A DNA stretch of 64,000 bases, taken from Bacillus shivajii (GTDB lineage: Bacteria > Bacillota > Bacilli > Bacillales > Salisediminibacteriaceae). The translations under genes were made by a program, and so were the position numbers. Within the stretch, counting starts at the first letter, position 1, and the number at the start of each line of letters is the position of its first letter. The notes under the pieces were generated by a model, which worked only from the letters and a program-made list of their open reading frames with translations, did no database searches and was not told where the DNA came from. This document shows, in pieces, positions 27,493 through 36,286 of this stretch. The DNA lies in assembly GCF_020519665.1 (NCBI RefSeq), contig NZ_CP084703.1, positions 2,914,001 through 2,978,000 on the forward strand, given 5' to 3'.

Positions 27493-27508
27493 TCATTATT
27501 AATAATGA
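27493..27508. promoter_or_regulatory. 16-bp perfect palindrome upstream of the TRAP permease
   Basis: TCATTATTAATAATGA is fully self-complementary, preceded by a related CATTATTAATAG. Similar ATTTCATTAA-type arms sit between the aminotransferase and kamA-like genes (32122-32146), so both may be bound by the RpiR regulator in the cluster. Confidence 0.45.
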
Positions 27509-27629
27509 TCTTTTTTTGTCTAGAACACCATTATCTAAAAAACACAGTTATAAGAAAAACCAGATGTATCCATTGTTAATTCATTTAAACTATGGTACAA
27601 AATAGTTACTTCTACTGTTCCTTTTGCGC

Positions 27630-27704
27630 TCCGCCAAGGAACAAAATAAATGGCGGAACATCGACGAAAACGCAGGAATACAATTCTCCTACTTTTTCGT
27701 CGAT
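27630..27704 (+). promoter_or_regulatory. Two leader stem-loops before the TRAP permease
   Basis: Hairpin 1: TCCGCCA (27630-27636) / TGGCGGA (27651-27657). Hairpin 2: ATCGACGAAAA (27660-27670) / TTTTCGTCGAT (27694-27704), 11 bp, with a small GAAT/ATTC hairpin in its loop. They directly precede the ribosome site (GAGGGTGGTG) of the permease and have no T run; they may act on translation or mRNA stability. Confidence 0.6.
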
Positions 27705-27741
27705 TCATGTTTATATAGAACGATCCGAGGGTGGTGACCAT

Positions 27742-29712
27742 ATGAAAGAAAAAGAAACTTTAACAGAAGAACAGCAAAAAGAAATGTTAGCAAAGTATGA
27801 CAAAGAATCAGCATATCGTACTGACCCTAAGAAATGGGCATTTATTATCGCCTTTATTTCAATTTCTTTAACAATATTCCATTTATGGCGAGCTTATCCA
27901 GCACACGGACCTCTGGTTTATTTACTTCAAGGGGCTGTCCACTTAGGAACAGCATTAGGCCTTATCTTTCTTTTGTACCCGGCAACCAAAAAAGGATTAA
28001 GAAAACCTGGTGTACCTTGGTATGATGTTGTCTTAGCCTTCTTAGCAATGGGATGTATGTATTATATTTTATTCCGCTATGATTGGATCACAGGGGCAGC
28101 AAGAATCTTGGGCTTTACAACCTTAGATATTACTGTTGCTACGATTGGGATCATTTTATTACTAGAAGCAACAAGACGTGCAGTAGGTTTACCAATCGTA
28201 GTGATCGCTTCCTTAGCCATTCTTTATGGCATGTATGGGACAAACATTCCATACTTCGGACACGGAGGTTTTGACTGGTCTGGTCTATCACGACGATTAT
28301 TTTATTCATCTGATGCTATTTTTGGTACGCCGATCCAAATTTCATCAACTTATATCTACTTGTTCTTGTTCTTTGGAGTCATGCTGACAAAGACTGGAGT
28401 CGGTCAATACTTTAATGATCTAGCTTTTGCTCTGACAGGAAGGTTTACTGGTGGAACTGCAAAAGCAGCTGTTGCTGCTTCTGCCATGCAAGGAACAGTT
28501 ACAGGAAGCTCGGTAGCGAACACTGTTTCATCTGGGTCATTTACCATCCCAATGATGAAACGAGCGAAATTTAGACCTGAATTTGCTGCTGCTGCAGAAG
28601 CATCCGCATCTACTGGTGGACAGATTATGCCACCGATCATGGGTGCTGCCGCATTTATCATGGCTGAGTATGTATCTGGCGTATCCTATAGTGACATCAT
28701 TATTATCGGTATTATTCCAGCCATGCTATATTTTACTGGTGTATTTATGGGTACACACTATGAAGCAAAGAAACACGGCATTCGAGGTCTTTCTAAAGAG
28801 GAACTACCCTCATTAAAGGGAATTTTAAAACGACTTGATTTATTATTACCATTAGTCGCGATTATTACGTTACTTGTACAAGGGTTTACACCTACTACTG
28901 CTGCTTTATGGGGAATCGGTGCTGCTTTTGCTGTTAGTTTCCTTCGTAAAGATACACGAATGGGACCAAGAGATATTATTGATGCACTGATACAAGGTGC
29001 GCGTGTCGCATTACCTGTTATTGCAGCCTGTGCGACAGCAGGTATCATCGTAGGGGTCGTTGTCTTTACTGGTCTTGGTGGAAAAATTGCAGGCGGACTC
29101 TTAAACCTTGCTGGTGACAACTTATTCTTACTATTATTCTTTACGATGATTGCATGTATATTACTAGGAATGGGACTTCCTACAACAGCAAACTATGTCG
29201 TCACAGCGTCAATGGCAGCACCTGCATTAATCGCTTACGGTGTACCTGATATTGCTGCCCATTTCTTTGTTTTCTATTTTGGAATTGTTGCAGACATTAC
29301 ACCACCTGTATGTCTAGCTGCTTATGCCGGTTCGGGGATAGCCAGGGCAAACCCGATGAAGGCTGGGGTGACCGCCTTCAAGTTAGCCATTGCGGCATTT
29401 ATCATCCCTTACGTGTTTGTATTTAACCCTGTCTTACTATTAGAGGATGCGACCTTCTGGACGCTTCTTCCTGTACTTATTACAGCTATCTTAGGAATGG
29501 CCGCAGTAAGTGCGACAATGATGGGGTACTTCGTTTACAAACCGTTTTGGTATGAAAGAATCTTATTACTTGCCGCAGGTTTAATGCTTATATATCCAGA
29601 GAACTTACCGATTGAATTATCTGGTTTAGCGTTATTCATTCTCATTGGTTTTGTACAGTATTTACGTAAAAAAAGAGACAATGATAACAATAGTGAACCA
29701 GCAACAGTATAA
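27742..29712 (+). CDS. TRAP transporter permease, fused 4TM/12TM
   Basis: 656 residues from ATG 27742, which has GAGGGTGGTG upstream; the longer frame covers the leader hairpins and is not used. The first ~200 residues form the DctQ-like small subunit, the rest the DctM-like large subunit (FFGVMLTKTGVGQYFNDLAFALTG, MQGTVTGSSVANTVSSGSFTIPMMKRAKF, GMGLPTTANYVVTASMAAPAL). Works with the TAXI lipoprotein as a Na+-driven importer. Fusion is normal for TAXI systems. Confidence 0.95.
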   Translation: MKEKETLTEEQQKEMLAKYDKESAYRTDPKKWAFIIAFISISLTIFHLWRAYPAHGPLVYLLQGAVHLGTALGLIFLLYPATKKGLRKPGVPWYDVVLAFLAMGCMYYILFRYDWITGAARILGFTTLDITVATIGIILLLEATRRAVGLPIVVIASLAILYGMYGTNIPYFGHGGFDWSGLSRRLFYSSDAIFGTPIQISSTYIYLFLFFGVMLTKTGVGQYFNDLAFALTGRFTGGTAKAAVAASAMQGTVTGSSVANTVSSGSFTIPMMKRAKFRPEFAAAAEASASTGGQIMPPIMGAAAFIMAEYVSGVSYSDIIIIGIIPAMLYFTGVFMGTHYEAKKHGIRGLSKEELPSLKGILKRLDLLLPLVAIITLLVQGFTPTTAALWGIGAAFAVSFLRKDTRMGPRDIIDALIQGARVALPVIAACATAGIIVGVVVFTGLGGKIAGGLLNLAGDNLFLLLFFTMIACILLGMGLPTTANYVVTASMAAPALIAYGVPDIAAHFFVFYFGIVADITPPVCLAAYAGSGIARANPMKAGVTAFKLAIAAFIIPYVFVFNPVLLLEDATFWTLLPVLITAILGMAAVSATMMGYFVYKPFWYERILLLAAGLMLIYPENLPIELSGLALFILIGFVQYLRKKRDNDNNSEPATV

Positions 29713-29715
29713 TTG

Positions 29716-29748
29716 AAAGGGTCAGGCCAATTTGGCCCGACCCTTTTT
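29716..29748. terminator. Bidirectional terminator
   Basis: Stem AAAGGGTC-GGCC / GGCC-GACCCTTT with one unpaired base each side, then T5; lies between the convergent permease and RpiR genes. Confidence 0.85.
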
Positions 29749-29759
29749 GATTTTAATCA

Positions 29760-30614
29760 TTAGTCATAAAACACATCAAATGTATCCCATAATCCTTCAA
29801 GCTCTTTTAAACGTTTTTCAACATTTTTATGCTCTGATCGAGTTAAAGCCGTAATTAGTGCACTCGCAATGCTCATCGGGGCTGAAAAAGAATCAATAAA
29901 TGAGTTAATTTCAGTAGAAGAAATAAGGTTTAAATCACCATAAGGAACGAGTGGACTCATTAAATGGTCAGTTATAACAATTGTTTTAGCGTCTCTTTGT
30001 TTCACATATTTTAATACTTCAACTGTTCGTTTTGTATAACGAGAAAACCCTAGTCCAATTACGACATCTTTATCAGATATATCGAGTAAATGTTCTGATA
30101 CACCGTCTGCTTGACGGATGAGCTCTGCGTTTTGAAGGACTAAATCCAAATAAAATTCTAAAAATTGGCCAATGCTTGTTGCACTTCGGTAAGCAATAAT
30201 ATATATTCGTTCTGCATGAACAAGTTCATTAACTGCACTTTCAAATATATTTGGGTCAACTTGATTTAACGTCATTTTTAAATTTTGAATATCATCTGAT
30301 AAAACTTCTTTTACGACATGCTCAGTCTGTTCATTCTCATCAGTTGTCCTCGCTAAAACTTCTGCAGAGGTCATCTTTCTTTGCAGCGCCTCTTGCAGGT
30401 GACGCTGCAAGTCTGGATAACCTTTATAATTTAGGAAGAACGCAAAGCGAATAACAGTTGCTTCTCCTACTTGCACATTTTTTGCAAGCTTTGAAGCAGT
30501 GAGAAAAGGAGCTGTTTCATGATTTTCAATCAGATAATTTGCAATTTTTTTATGAGATTTACTCATTTTTTCACGTTGTTGTATCATCCGCTGATATACT
30601 TCATTGTCTAACAT
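29760..30614 (-). CDS. MurR/RpiR family transcriptional regulator
   Basis: 284 residues: N-terminal helix-turn-helix of the RpiR type (KSHKKIANYLIENHETAPFLTASKLAKNVQVGEATVIRFAFFLNYKGYPDLQ) and C-terminal SIS domain (about 125-250, IYIIAYRSATSIGQFLEFYLDLV, VIGLGFSRYTKRTVEVLK). SIS domains usually bind phosphosugars, but RpiR regulators near amino acid genes also occur. Directly upstream lies the aminotransferase (17 bases), so the two are cotranscribed. Probably controls this cluster. Confidence 0.9.
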   Translation of the reverse strand: MLDNEVYQRMIQQREKMSKSHKKIANYLIENHETAPFLTASKLAKNVQVGEATVIRFAFFLNYKGYPDLQRHLQEALQRKMTSAEVLARTTDENEQTEHVVKEVLSDDIQNLKMTLNQVDPNIFESAVNELVHAERIYIIAYRSATSIGQFLEFYLDLVLQNAELIRQADGVSEHLLDISDKDVVIGLGFSRYTKRTVEVLKYVKQRDAKTIVITDHLMSPLVPYGDLNLISSTEINSFIDSFSAPMSIASALITALTRSEHKNVEKRLKELEGLWDTFDVFYD

Positions 30615-30631
30615 GTTTCCTCCCCCTTTAA

Positions 30632-32032
30632 TTACGACATACCTCGCCTCCTCATACGTTGTTTTAACACCTTCTCATACGCATCAACCGTTTTATCTAT
30701 CTCTTTTTGACCATGTGCCGTTGATACGCTATATCTATTTAAAGGTTTCGTATAAATCCCTTCTTGTAACAGTTCGAAATCTATTTCTTTCCTTAAATTC
30801 AGGTCTGTTCGTTGAAGGTCACGATAATGTCGAATTTTACTCTCTTGTGTACATACTACACTAAAAATCGAGCCTACTCCAACAGCTTTCAACGGTACTC
30901 CTGTCTTTTCACCAATTTCCTCTATTTTATCCTTCAATATCTCTGTATTCGTGATGACTCTATGAAAATCCTTTTCTAGATGTTTTATTGTCGCCAATCC
31001 TGCAGCTAAAATAGTTGGATGACCATTATACGTTCCACTATGAAAGAGAATATCTTTTGCTGTTGATGTTTTACTTTGCCCAGCATCAAATACATCCCCT
31101 GTAGTTTTTGGTCGGCTAATGTTTAATATATCGTCTTTCCCACCAACAACACCAATTGGAAAGCCTCCACCAACTACTTTCCCTAACGTCGTTATATCCG
31201 GAGTCACTTCGTATCGTTCTTGACCGCCACCTAACGCAACTCGAAAACCTGTTTTCACTTCATCAAAAATTAGTAATATCCCATACCTTTCAGTAATTTC
31301 TCTTAGCTTTTTTATAAATGAATGTTCAGCTGGTATAAAACCACCTTGAACTGGTTCAATCATAACTGCGGCTAACTCTGTGGCATGTTCTTTTATTAGT
31401 TTTTCTGTTGCTTCAATTTGGTTGAATGGGAGTATAAGAGGTGCGTCATCTCCAAAACTATTCAGTCCTGCTGACTCTGGGACTGGATTTGGCCTATCTT
31501 CTTGACCTGCTTCATTTATTGGAGGGTTTATACTATATAGAACTTCATTGTAGCCACCGTGATAATGGCCTTCAAACTTTGCTATTTTACTTTTTCCTGT
31601 ATAAGCAGTTGCTAGCCGCACTGCAAGTAATGTAGCTTCAGTTCCAGAATTAGTGAAGCGCATTTTTTCCATAGAAGGATAATGTTCTTTAACCTTCTTT
31701 GCAAAGTCAACTTCCATCTGATGCGGTGTCCCAAATAAATTTGTTCCATCTTGATCTATTTGCTGAACGATTGCTTCTTTAACTAATGAAGAACCGTGTC
31801 CTAAAGCTAATGAACCGTACGCCATTAAATAATCAACATATTGATTGCCATCGACATCCTCAACCCATGCACCTTTCGCTTTCTTCATAACTATTGGATA
31901 AGGTGCAAAGTGTTTAATATTGGCAGTTACACCACCAGGTAAGTGTTCTCCAGCCTCTTTCATCGTTTTGTAGGACTGTTCTGTTTTCTTCCCATACTCA
32001 ATAAAAGGATGATCAAATTTACGTATGGCCAT
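30632..32032 (-). CDS. Class III aminotransferase (glutamate-1-semialdehyde aminotransferase-like)
   Basis: 466 residues, PLP-dependent fold type I. Conserved blocks: VDYLMAYGSLALGHG near residue 65, FTNSGTEATLLAVRLATAYTGKSKIAKFEGHYHGGYNE, LLIFDEVKTGFR (the Asp of the ring nitrogen) and TTLGKVVGGGFPIG with the PLP lysine. It is unlikely to be hemL, being outside heme genes; homologues with this build include beta-amino-acid transaminases. It is divergent from a KamA-type aminomutase, so a beta-amino acid substrate is reasonable (inference). Confidence 0.9.
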   Translation of the reverse strand: MAIRKFDHPFIEYGKKTEQSYKTMKEAGEHLPGGVTANIKHFAPYPIVMKKAKGAWVEDVDGNQYVDYLMAYGSLALGHGSSLVKEAIVQQIDQDGTNLFGTPHQMEVDFAKKVKEHYPSMEKMRFTNSGTEATLLAVRLATAYTGKSKIAKFEGHYHGGYNEVLYSINPPINEAGQEDRPNPVPESAGLNSFGDDAPLILPFNQIEATEKLIKEHATELAAVMIEPVQGGFIPAEHSFIKKLREITERYGILLIFDEVKTGFRVALGGGQERYEVTPDITTLGKVVGGGFPIGVVGGKDDILNISRPKTTGDVFDAGQSKTSTAKDILFHSGTYNGHPTILAAGLATIKHLEKDFHRVITNTEILKDKIEEIGEKTGVPLKAVGVGSIFSVVCTQESKIRHYRDLQRTDLNLRKEIDFELLQEGIYTKPLNRYSVSTAHGQKEIDKTVDAYEKVLKQRMRRRGMS

Positions 32033-32121
32033 TTTCTATAATACCCCTCTCCTTCTGCCCTTCGTTTTTTTTGAAGGATTTATTTCATTTTATGACAAAA
32101 AAGCTTGGATGTGAAGGCTAG

Positions 32122-32146
32122 ATTTCATTAATTTTATTAATGAAAT
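32122..32146. promoter_or_regulatory. Operator-like inverted repeat
   Basis: Perfect 10-bp arms ATTTCATTAA (32122-32131) and TTAATGAAAT (32137-32146) around a 5-base TTTTA spacer, in the divergent promoter region of the aminotransferase and the aminomutase. Two GGATTTATTTCAT copies flank it. A likely site for the RpiR regulator. Confidence 0.55.
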
Positions 32147-32304
32147 TTAAACTCCGAATTAATCACGAAGAATCGAGAGAAATTTGGAGGATTTATTTCA
32201 TAAACACATCAAAATAGATGTTTTCCTCCGTTTTTGACCAAATATGGCTGATATGTTTAAATGAAAATAGTCTTAATTTCAGAATTTTTTATGGAGGGGA
32301 TTAT

Positions 32305-33471
32305 ATGGCACAACCGAAGTACATTATGAACATTGATAAGATTGAACAAATTCCAGAAGAAGAACGAAAAAAATTGAAAGAAATTACTGAGAAGTTTGTT
32401 TTTCGTGTAAACGATTACTATTTAAACTTAATTGATTGGAACGACCCAAACGATCCTATTAAAAAATTAATTATCCCAAATGAAGGGGAATTAGATGAGT
32501 ATGGACGCTGGGACGCTTCTGATGAAGATACAAACTATGCTGCACCAGGATGTCAGCATAAATATGATGCTACAGCTTTGCTTATCGTTTCTGAAGTTTG
32601 TGGAGCTTATTGCCGTTACTGCTTCCGTAAGCGCTTGTTCCGTAATGATATTAAGGAAGCAATGGCTGATGTACAGCCAGGGATTGAGTACATTAAAGAG
32701 CACCCTGAAATTAGCAACGTATTATTAACTGGTGGTGACTCATTGATCTTAGCAACGAAAAAACTTCGTAAAATCATTGAGCAGCTTCGTGAGATCCCAC
32801 ACGTGAAAATTATTCGTCTCGGATCAAAAATGCCAGTATTTAACCCTATGCGTATATACGAGGATCAAGAGTTACTTGATTTAATTCGTGAATATTCAAC
32901 TCCTGAACAGCGTATTTATGTCATGGCGCACATTAACCACCCAAATGAAATTACTGAAGAAGCGAAAAAAGGTTTCGAAGCACTTCATGATGCAGGGGCA
33001 ATTGTTGTAAACCAAACTCCAGTATTGAAAGGTATTAATGATGATCCAGACGTATTAGCTGATCTATTAGATCAACTATCGTGGGCAGGGGTTACACCTT
33101 ATTACTTCTTCATTAACCGCCCAGTTGCCGGAAACAACGACTTCGTACTTACATTAGAAGAAGCGTATAATATTGTTGAAGAAGCAAAAGCAAAAACATC
33201 AGGCCTTGGAAAACGTGTCCGTTTATCGATGAGTCATACATCAGGAAAAATTGAAATACTAGCTATTGAAGATGGAAAAGCATACTTAAAGTACCACCAA
33301 TCTCGTGACGGTAATTACGGTAAATTTATGGCCCTAGACTGTCCAAAAGACGCTGCTTGGTTCGATGACCTACCTGGAAACGAACAATACTGGGATAAAC
33401 CAGAGAAAAAGACAGAAGCCGTCGTGTCTGCAAACGAAAAAATTAAAGAAAAAGAAACACAAAACGTTTAA
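32305..33471 (+). CDS. KamA-family radical SAM aminomutase, probably not lysine-specific
   Basis: 388 residues from ATG 32305 (GGAGGGGA upstream). Radical SAM motif C99-x3-C103-x2-C106 (CGAYCRYC) and PLP lysine K315 (HTSGK). In lysine 2,3-aminomutase two Asp (D293, D330) hold the lysine side chain; by gapless alignment from memory they are R272 (YYFFINR) and S308 here. A basic residue at the first site is also found in glutamate 2,3-aminomutase (Lys). So an acidic amino acid such as glutamate is a better guess. It lacks the N- and C-terminal extensions of LAM. Terminator follows. Confidence 0.85.
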   Translation: MAQPKYIMNIDKIEQIPEEERKKLKEITEKFVFRVNDYYLNLIDWNDPNDPIKKLIIPNEGELDEYGRWDASDEDTNYAAPGCQHKYDATALLIVSEVCGAYCRYCFRKRLFRNDIKEAMADVQPGIEYIKEHPEISNVLLTGGDSLILATKKLRKIIEQLREIPHVKIIRLGSKMPVFNPMRIYEDQELLDLIREYSTPEQRIYVMAHINHPNEITEEAKKGFEALHDAGAIVVNQTPVLKGINDDPDVLADLLDQLSWAGVTPYYFFINRPVAGNNDFVLTLEEAYNIVEEAKAKTSGLGKRVRLSMSHTSGKIEILAIEDGKAYLKYHQSRDGNYGKFMALDCPKDAAWFDDLPGNEQYWDKPEKKTEAVVSANEKIKEKETQNV

Positions 33472-33480
33472 GTTAACAAA

Positions 33481-33514
33481 ACGAGTGATCCATGATGTTG
33501 GATCACTCGTTTTT
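33481..33514 (+). terminator. Terminator of the aminomutase gene
   Basis: Perfect 11-bp arms ACGAGTGATCC (33481-33491) and GGATCACTCGT (33500-33510) followed by T. Confidence 0.92.
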
Positions 33515-33660
33515 ACTTTAACTCGATTTTCATCTTCTCCCTCTCATATATGTATAATCGAAAACATGTGACTTTTCGTTATAAATCTAATATAAAGTTT
33601 CCCTCTTCATTCATTTCTTGTAAAATAACATTAACTGTATATAGATTGGAGAGAGTCACA

Positions 33661-34449
33661 TTGCATATGGGGTTCAAATTTACCTTTATACTCATCGCCT
33701 TTATCCTAATGCACGCATGTTCTAATAGTCCTCCCTTTCAATCAGGTGAAAGTGGAGGGAACAAAAACCCCTTAATAAATCAATCAGTTGAAAAGAGACC
33801 ATTTAAGCTAACATACTTACATTCCAAGTATCATGATGATGAGCTTAAGTTGCATTTCCTTATTTCACATATAGATGAATCTCCACTTTCAAGCTCAGAC
33901 TATCAATTTCAATGGCCAAATTATGTTTTTGATGGAGACAATGTCCCTTATGAGTTAATTGACATCGTTGTTAATGAGGATACATTTGATAAAGAAGAAT
34001 TAGGGGAACACGAAATTCTTTTAACAATCACTTTATCACCACCTCCTCTTAATAACAACAGCTTCGTAACGATACCATTTTATGTTATTCCTTCATTATT
34101 TGAAAAGGGATACTCCTTTCAAGTTACCGATAAGGAAGCTTCACAACTCACATTAGGGGATTTAGCCATTTCAGACTTTTCAATTGAAGGTAAAAATATT
34201 TCATTCACCCTAAACGATAACCACCCTGATCATCAGAGGAGAAATCTTTCATACACATTTCAAAAACATGATGGAGATCAGTCTATTTATCCACTTTTTA
34301 TCCAGCTTAACTCGTCAAACAATGGATTAGGAGTTCAATTAGAGTTTGCTAATACTATTGATCCTCCTAGTAAATTTTTGATTCAGCGAACTACTGTCCA
34401 GCTTCCAGAATGGCGCTTCTCTTTAACGATACCAGTTGAAGAGAGATAA
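33661..34449 (+). CDS. Uncharacterised lipoprotein
   Basis: 262 residues from TTG 33661 (GGAGAGAG nine bases upstream; ATG 33667 is the alternative). Signal peptide with lipobox MHAC. The mature part is beta-rich with paired strands (FKLTYLHSKYHDDELKLHFL, LGDLAISDFSIEGKNISFTL), possibly two immunoglobulin-like modules. No family recognised. Convergent with the His/Met-rich protein gene and sharing its terminator. Confidence 0.68.
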   Translation: MHMGFKFTFILIAFILMHACSNSPPFQSGESGGNKNPLINQSVEKRPFKLTYLHSKYHDDELKLHFLISHIDESPLSSSDYQFQWPNYVFDGDNVPYELIDIVVNEDTFDKEELGEHEILLTITLSPPPLNNNSFVTIPFYVIPSLFEKGYSFQVTDKEASQLTLGDLAISDFSIEGKNISFTLNDNHPDHQRRNLSYTFQKHDGDQSIYPLFIQLNSSNNGLGVQLEFANTIDPPSKFLIQRTTVQLPEWRFSLTIPVEER

Positions 34450-34479
34450 AAAACGATTGACGTCAAGTCAATCGTTTTT
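34449..34479. terminator. Bidirectional terminator
   Basis: Perfect 13-bp arms AAAAACGATTGAC (34449-34461) and GTCAATCGTTTTT (34467-34479); its A run overlaps the stop codon of the lipoprotein gene. Confidence 0.92.
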
Positions 34480-34487
34480 CTTAATTA

Positions 34488-35192
34488 TTATTCGAAGTCG
34501 TCATCCTCTTCAATTGGTACAAAGCCTTCCATATGTGGAGGCATTGCATGTTGATCATGATGCTGCTGTGGATGCCCATGCTCTGGCATCATTGCATGTT
34601 GATCTTGCATCCAAGGTACTTGGTGTTGAGGCATTCCTGGCTGCTGATGCATCCACGCTGCTTCTTGTTGTGGCATATGCGGCTGCTGGTGCATCCACGC
34701 TGCTTCTTGTTGTGGCATATGTGGTTGCTGGTGCATCCACGCCGCTTCTTGTTGTGGCATATGCGGTTGCTGATGATGATGCATTTCTTGTTGCGGCATA
34801 TGCGGTTGCTGATGATGATGCATTTCTTGCTGCGGTACATGCGGTTGCTGGTGCATCCACGCTACTTCTTGTTGTGGCATATGAGGTTGCTGATGATGAT
34901 GCATTTCTTGCTGTGGCATCATTGGCTGTTCCCCTGGACCAAATTCTTGTTCAAAACTTGGCCCCATTCCTTGAGTAAACCCTTGACCAAATTCATTTCC
35001 TCCTGGCATATGATGTACCATTTCTGGTTGAGCATGCTCAGCCCCTGGCATCATTTGTTGCTGAGGAAAACCATGCATAACTTGGTGACCTGGATTAGCC
35101 ATTGGCATACCATGTGGCATTTGTTGCCATGCTGGCCCATGCATCATCGGTTGGTGTGGCATCCCCATAGGTGGTCGGCATTTACAATTCAT
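34488..35192 (-). CDS. His/Met/Gln/Pro-rich repeat protein, probable spore coat protein
   Basis: 234 residues, no membrane segment or signal. Starts MNCKCRPPMGMPHQPMM and then carries eight units of two types, PQQEMHHHQQPHM (13) and PQQEAAWMHQQPHM (14), ending with an acidic tail (EEDDDFE). The DNA repeats show as about 40-bp tandem units, so copy number may vary between strains. Composition and repeats recall spore coat proteins; the many His and Met could bind metals. Ribosome site AAAGGGG. Function is inferred from composition only; overlapping reverse frames are by-products of the repeats. Confidence 0.7.
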   Translation of the reverse strand: MNCKCRPPMGMPHQPMMHGPAWQQMPHGMPMANPGHQVMHGFPQQQMMPGAEHAQPEMVHHMPGGNEFGQGFTQGMGPSFEQEFGPGEQPMMPQQEMHHHQQPHMPQQEVAWMHQQPHVPQQEMHHHQQPHMPQQEMHHHQQPHMPQQEAAWMHQQPHMPQQEAAWMHQQPHMPQQEAAWMHQQPGMPQHQVPWMQDQHAMMPEHGHPQQHHDQHAMPPHMEGFVPIEEDDDFE

Positions 35193-35326
35193 ATGTGAAC
35201 CCCTTTCATCTACTTACTATTGTTCTGAAATTACATTCAGTTCATTGTATGAAGAAGGGCAACGAATGTGACTTTAACCTATGAAAAAAGCCGTGTCGGG
35301 ACATTACCTACATGTAAATACCTAAA

Positions 35327-36217
35327 TCACTTAAACGTATTCCGAAGTGTGCCTAACCCTTCTATAGTAATTTCTACGACGTCCCCATTTCTTAAAAACT
35401 TCGGTGGATGAAACCCTTTACCAACTCCTTTCGGTGTTCCAGTTGCGATAATGTCACCAGGCTCTAACGTTATTCCTTGACTCAATGTTTCAATTAATTG
35501 TGGAATGGAAAAGATCATTTGATCGAACATTCCCAATTGTCTAGTTTCTCCATTTACAGACGTTATAATCTTTTTATTTTCATATGGCAAAAATTCATCC
35601 TTTGTCACAATCCATGGACCGACCGGACAAAACGTGTTTAAACTTTTTCCCAGTAAAAACTGCTGATGGTTCTTTTGTAGATCCCTCGCTGTCACATCAT
35701 TTGCTATTGTAAAACCAAATATATGATCCATCGCTTGTTCTCTTTGAATGTGTGTCCCTTCCTTACCAATCACAACAGCAAGTTCTCCCTCGTAATCAAC
35801 GCTTTCCGTTATCCCTTTGTGAAGACTCACTTCGCTTTCATAGCCAGTAACGGACGTTGCTGCTTTTGAAAAAATAACTGGATAATTAGGAGCGTCAGTA
35901 CTTCCCATCTCCTTTGCATGATCTAAATAGTTCCTACCAACTGCAAATACATTTTTGCTTGGTCGAGGAATCGGAGCCTTCCATTCAAACGAAGAATCCG
36001 TCATTTTCACTCTAAACCCATTTGGTCGATCATTTAACCATTCTGCATAGAGATGCTTAGCTTCTTTTATCGCTAAATCATCTTGCAAAAATTCGAGCAT
36101 TGACCTTGGAAAACGTCGATCCACCGATAAACTGACTAAAGACTCCGTTTGTTCATGAACAAAACCGTAATGCCACTGCCCTTCATATGTAAAACTAGCA
36201 AACTTCAATTGCTTCAC
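35327..36217 (-). CDS. Fumarylacetoacetate hydrolase family protein
   Basis: 296 residues, YisK-like size. Contains the FAH core: VFAVGRNYLDHAKEMG, PVIFSKAATSVTG, VDYEGELAVVIGKEG (metal-binding Glu residues), GFTIANDVTARDLQ and GDIIATGTPKGVG. Members hydrolyse acylpyruvates or decarboxylate oxaloacetate; the substrate is not predictable. Divergent from the nitrilase gene. Confidence 0.88.
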   Translation of the reverse strand: MKQLKFASFTYEGQWHYGFVHEQTESLVSLSVDRRFPRSMLEFLQDDLAIKEAKHLYAEWLNDRPNGFRVKMTDSSFEWKAPIPRPSKNVFAVGRNYLDHAKEMGSTDAPNYPVIFSKAATSVTGYESEVSLHKGITESVDYEGELAVVIGKEGTHIQREQAMDHIFGFTIANDVTARDLQKNHQQFLLGKSLNTFCPVGPWIVTKDEFLPYENKKIITSVNGETRQLGMFDQMIFSIPQLIETLSQGITLEPGDIIATGTPKGVGKGFHPPKFLRNGDVVEITIEGLGTLRNTFK

Positions 36218-36286
36218 CCCTCTTTTCTTTATAATCTATGATACAATGTTAAAAACTGTTTGACGAATAGAATGGAGGCATTTTTT

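Noticed and set aside
30632-32032. Assigning hemL (glutamate-1-semialdehyde aminotransferase)
   Set aside because: No heme genes nearby and the context (KamA-type mutase, TRAP importer, RpiR) suggests another amino substrate.
34533-35198. Long plus-strand and alternative minus-strand frames over the His/Met-rich gene
   Set aside because: Tandem 40-bp DNA repeats keep several frames open; only the 34488-35192 minus frame has a ribosome site and sensible composition.
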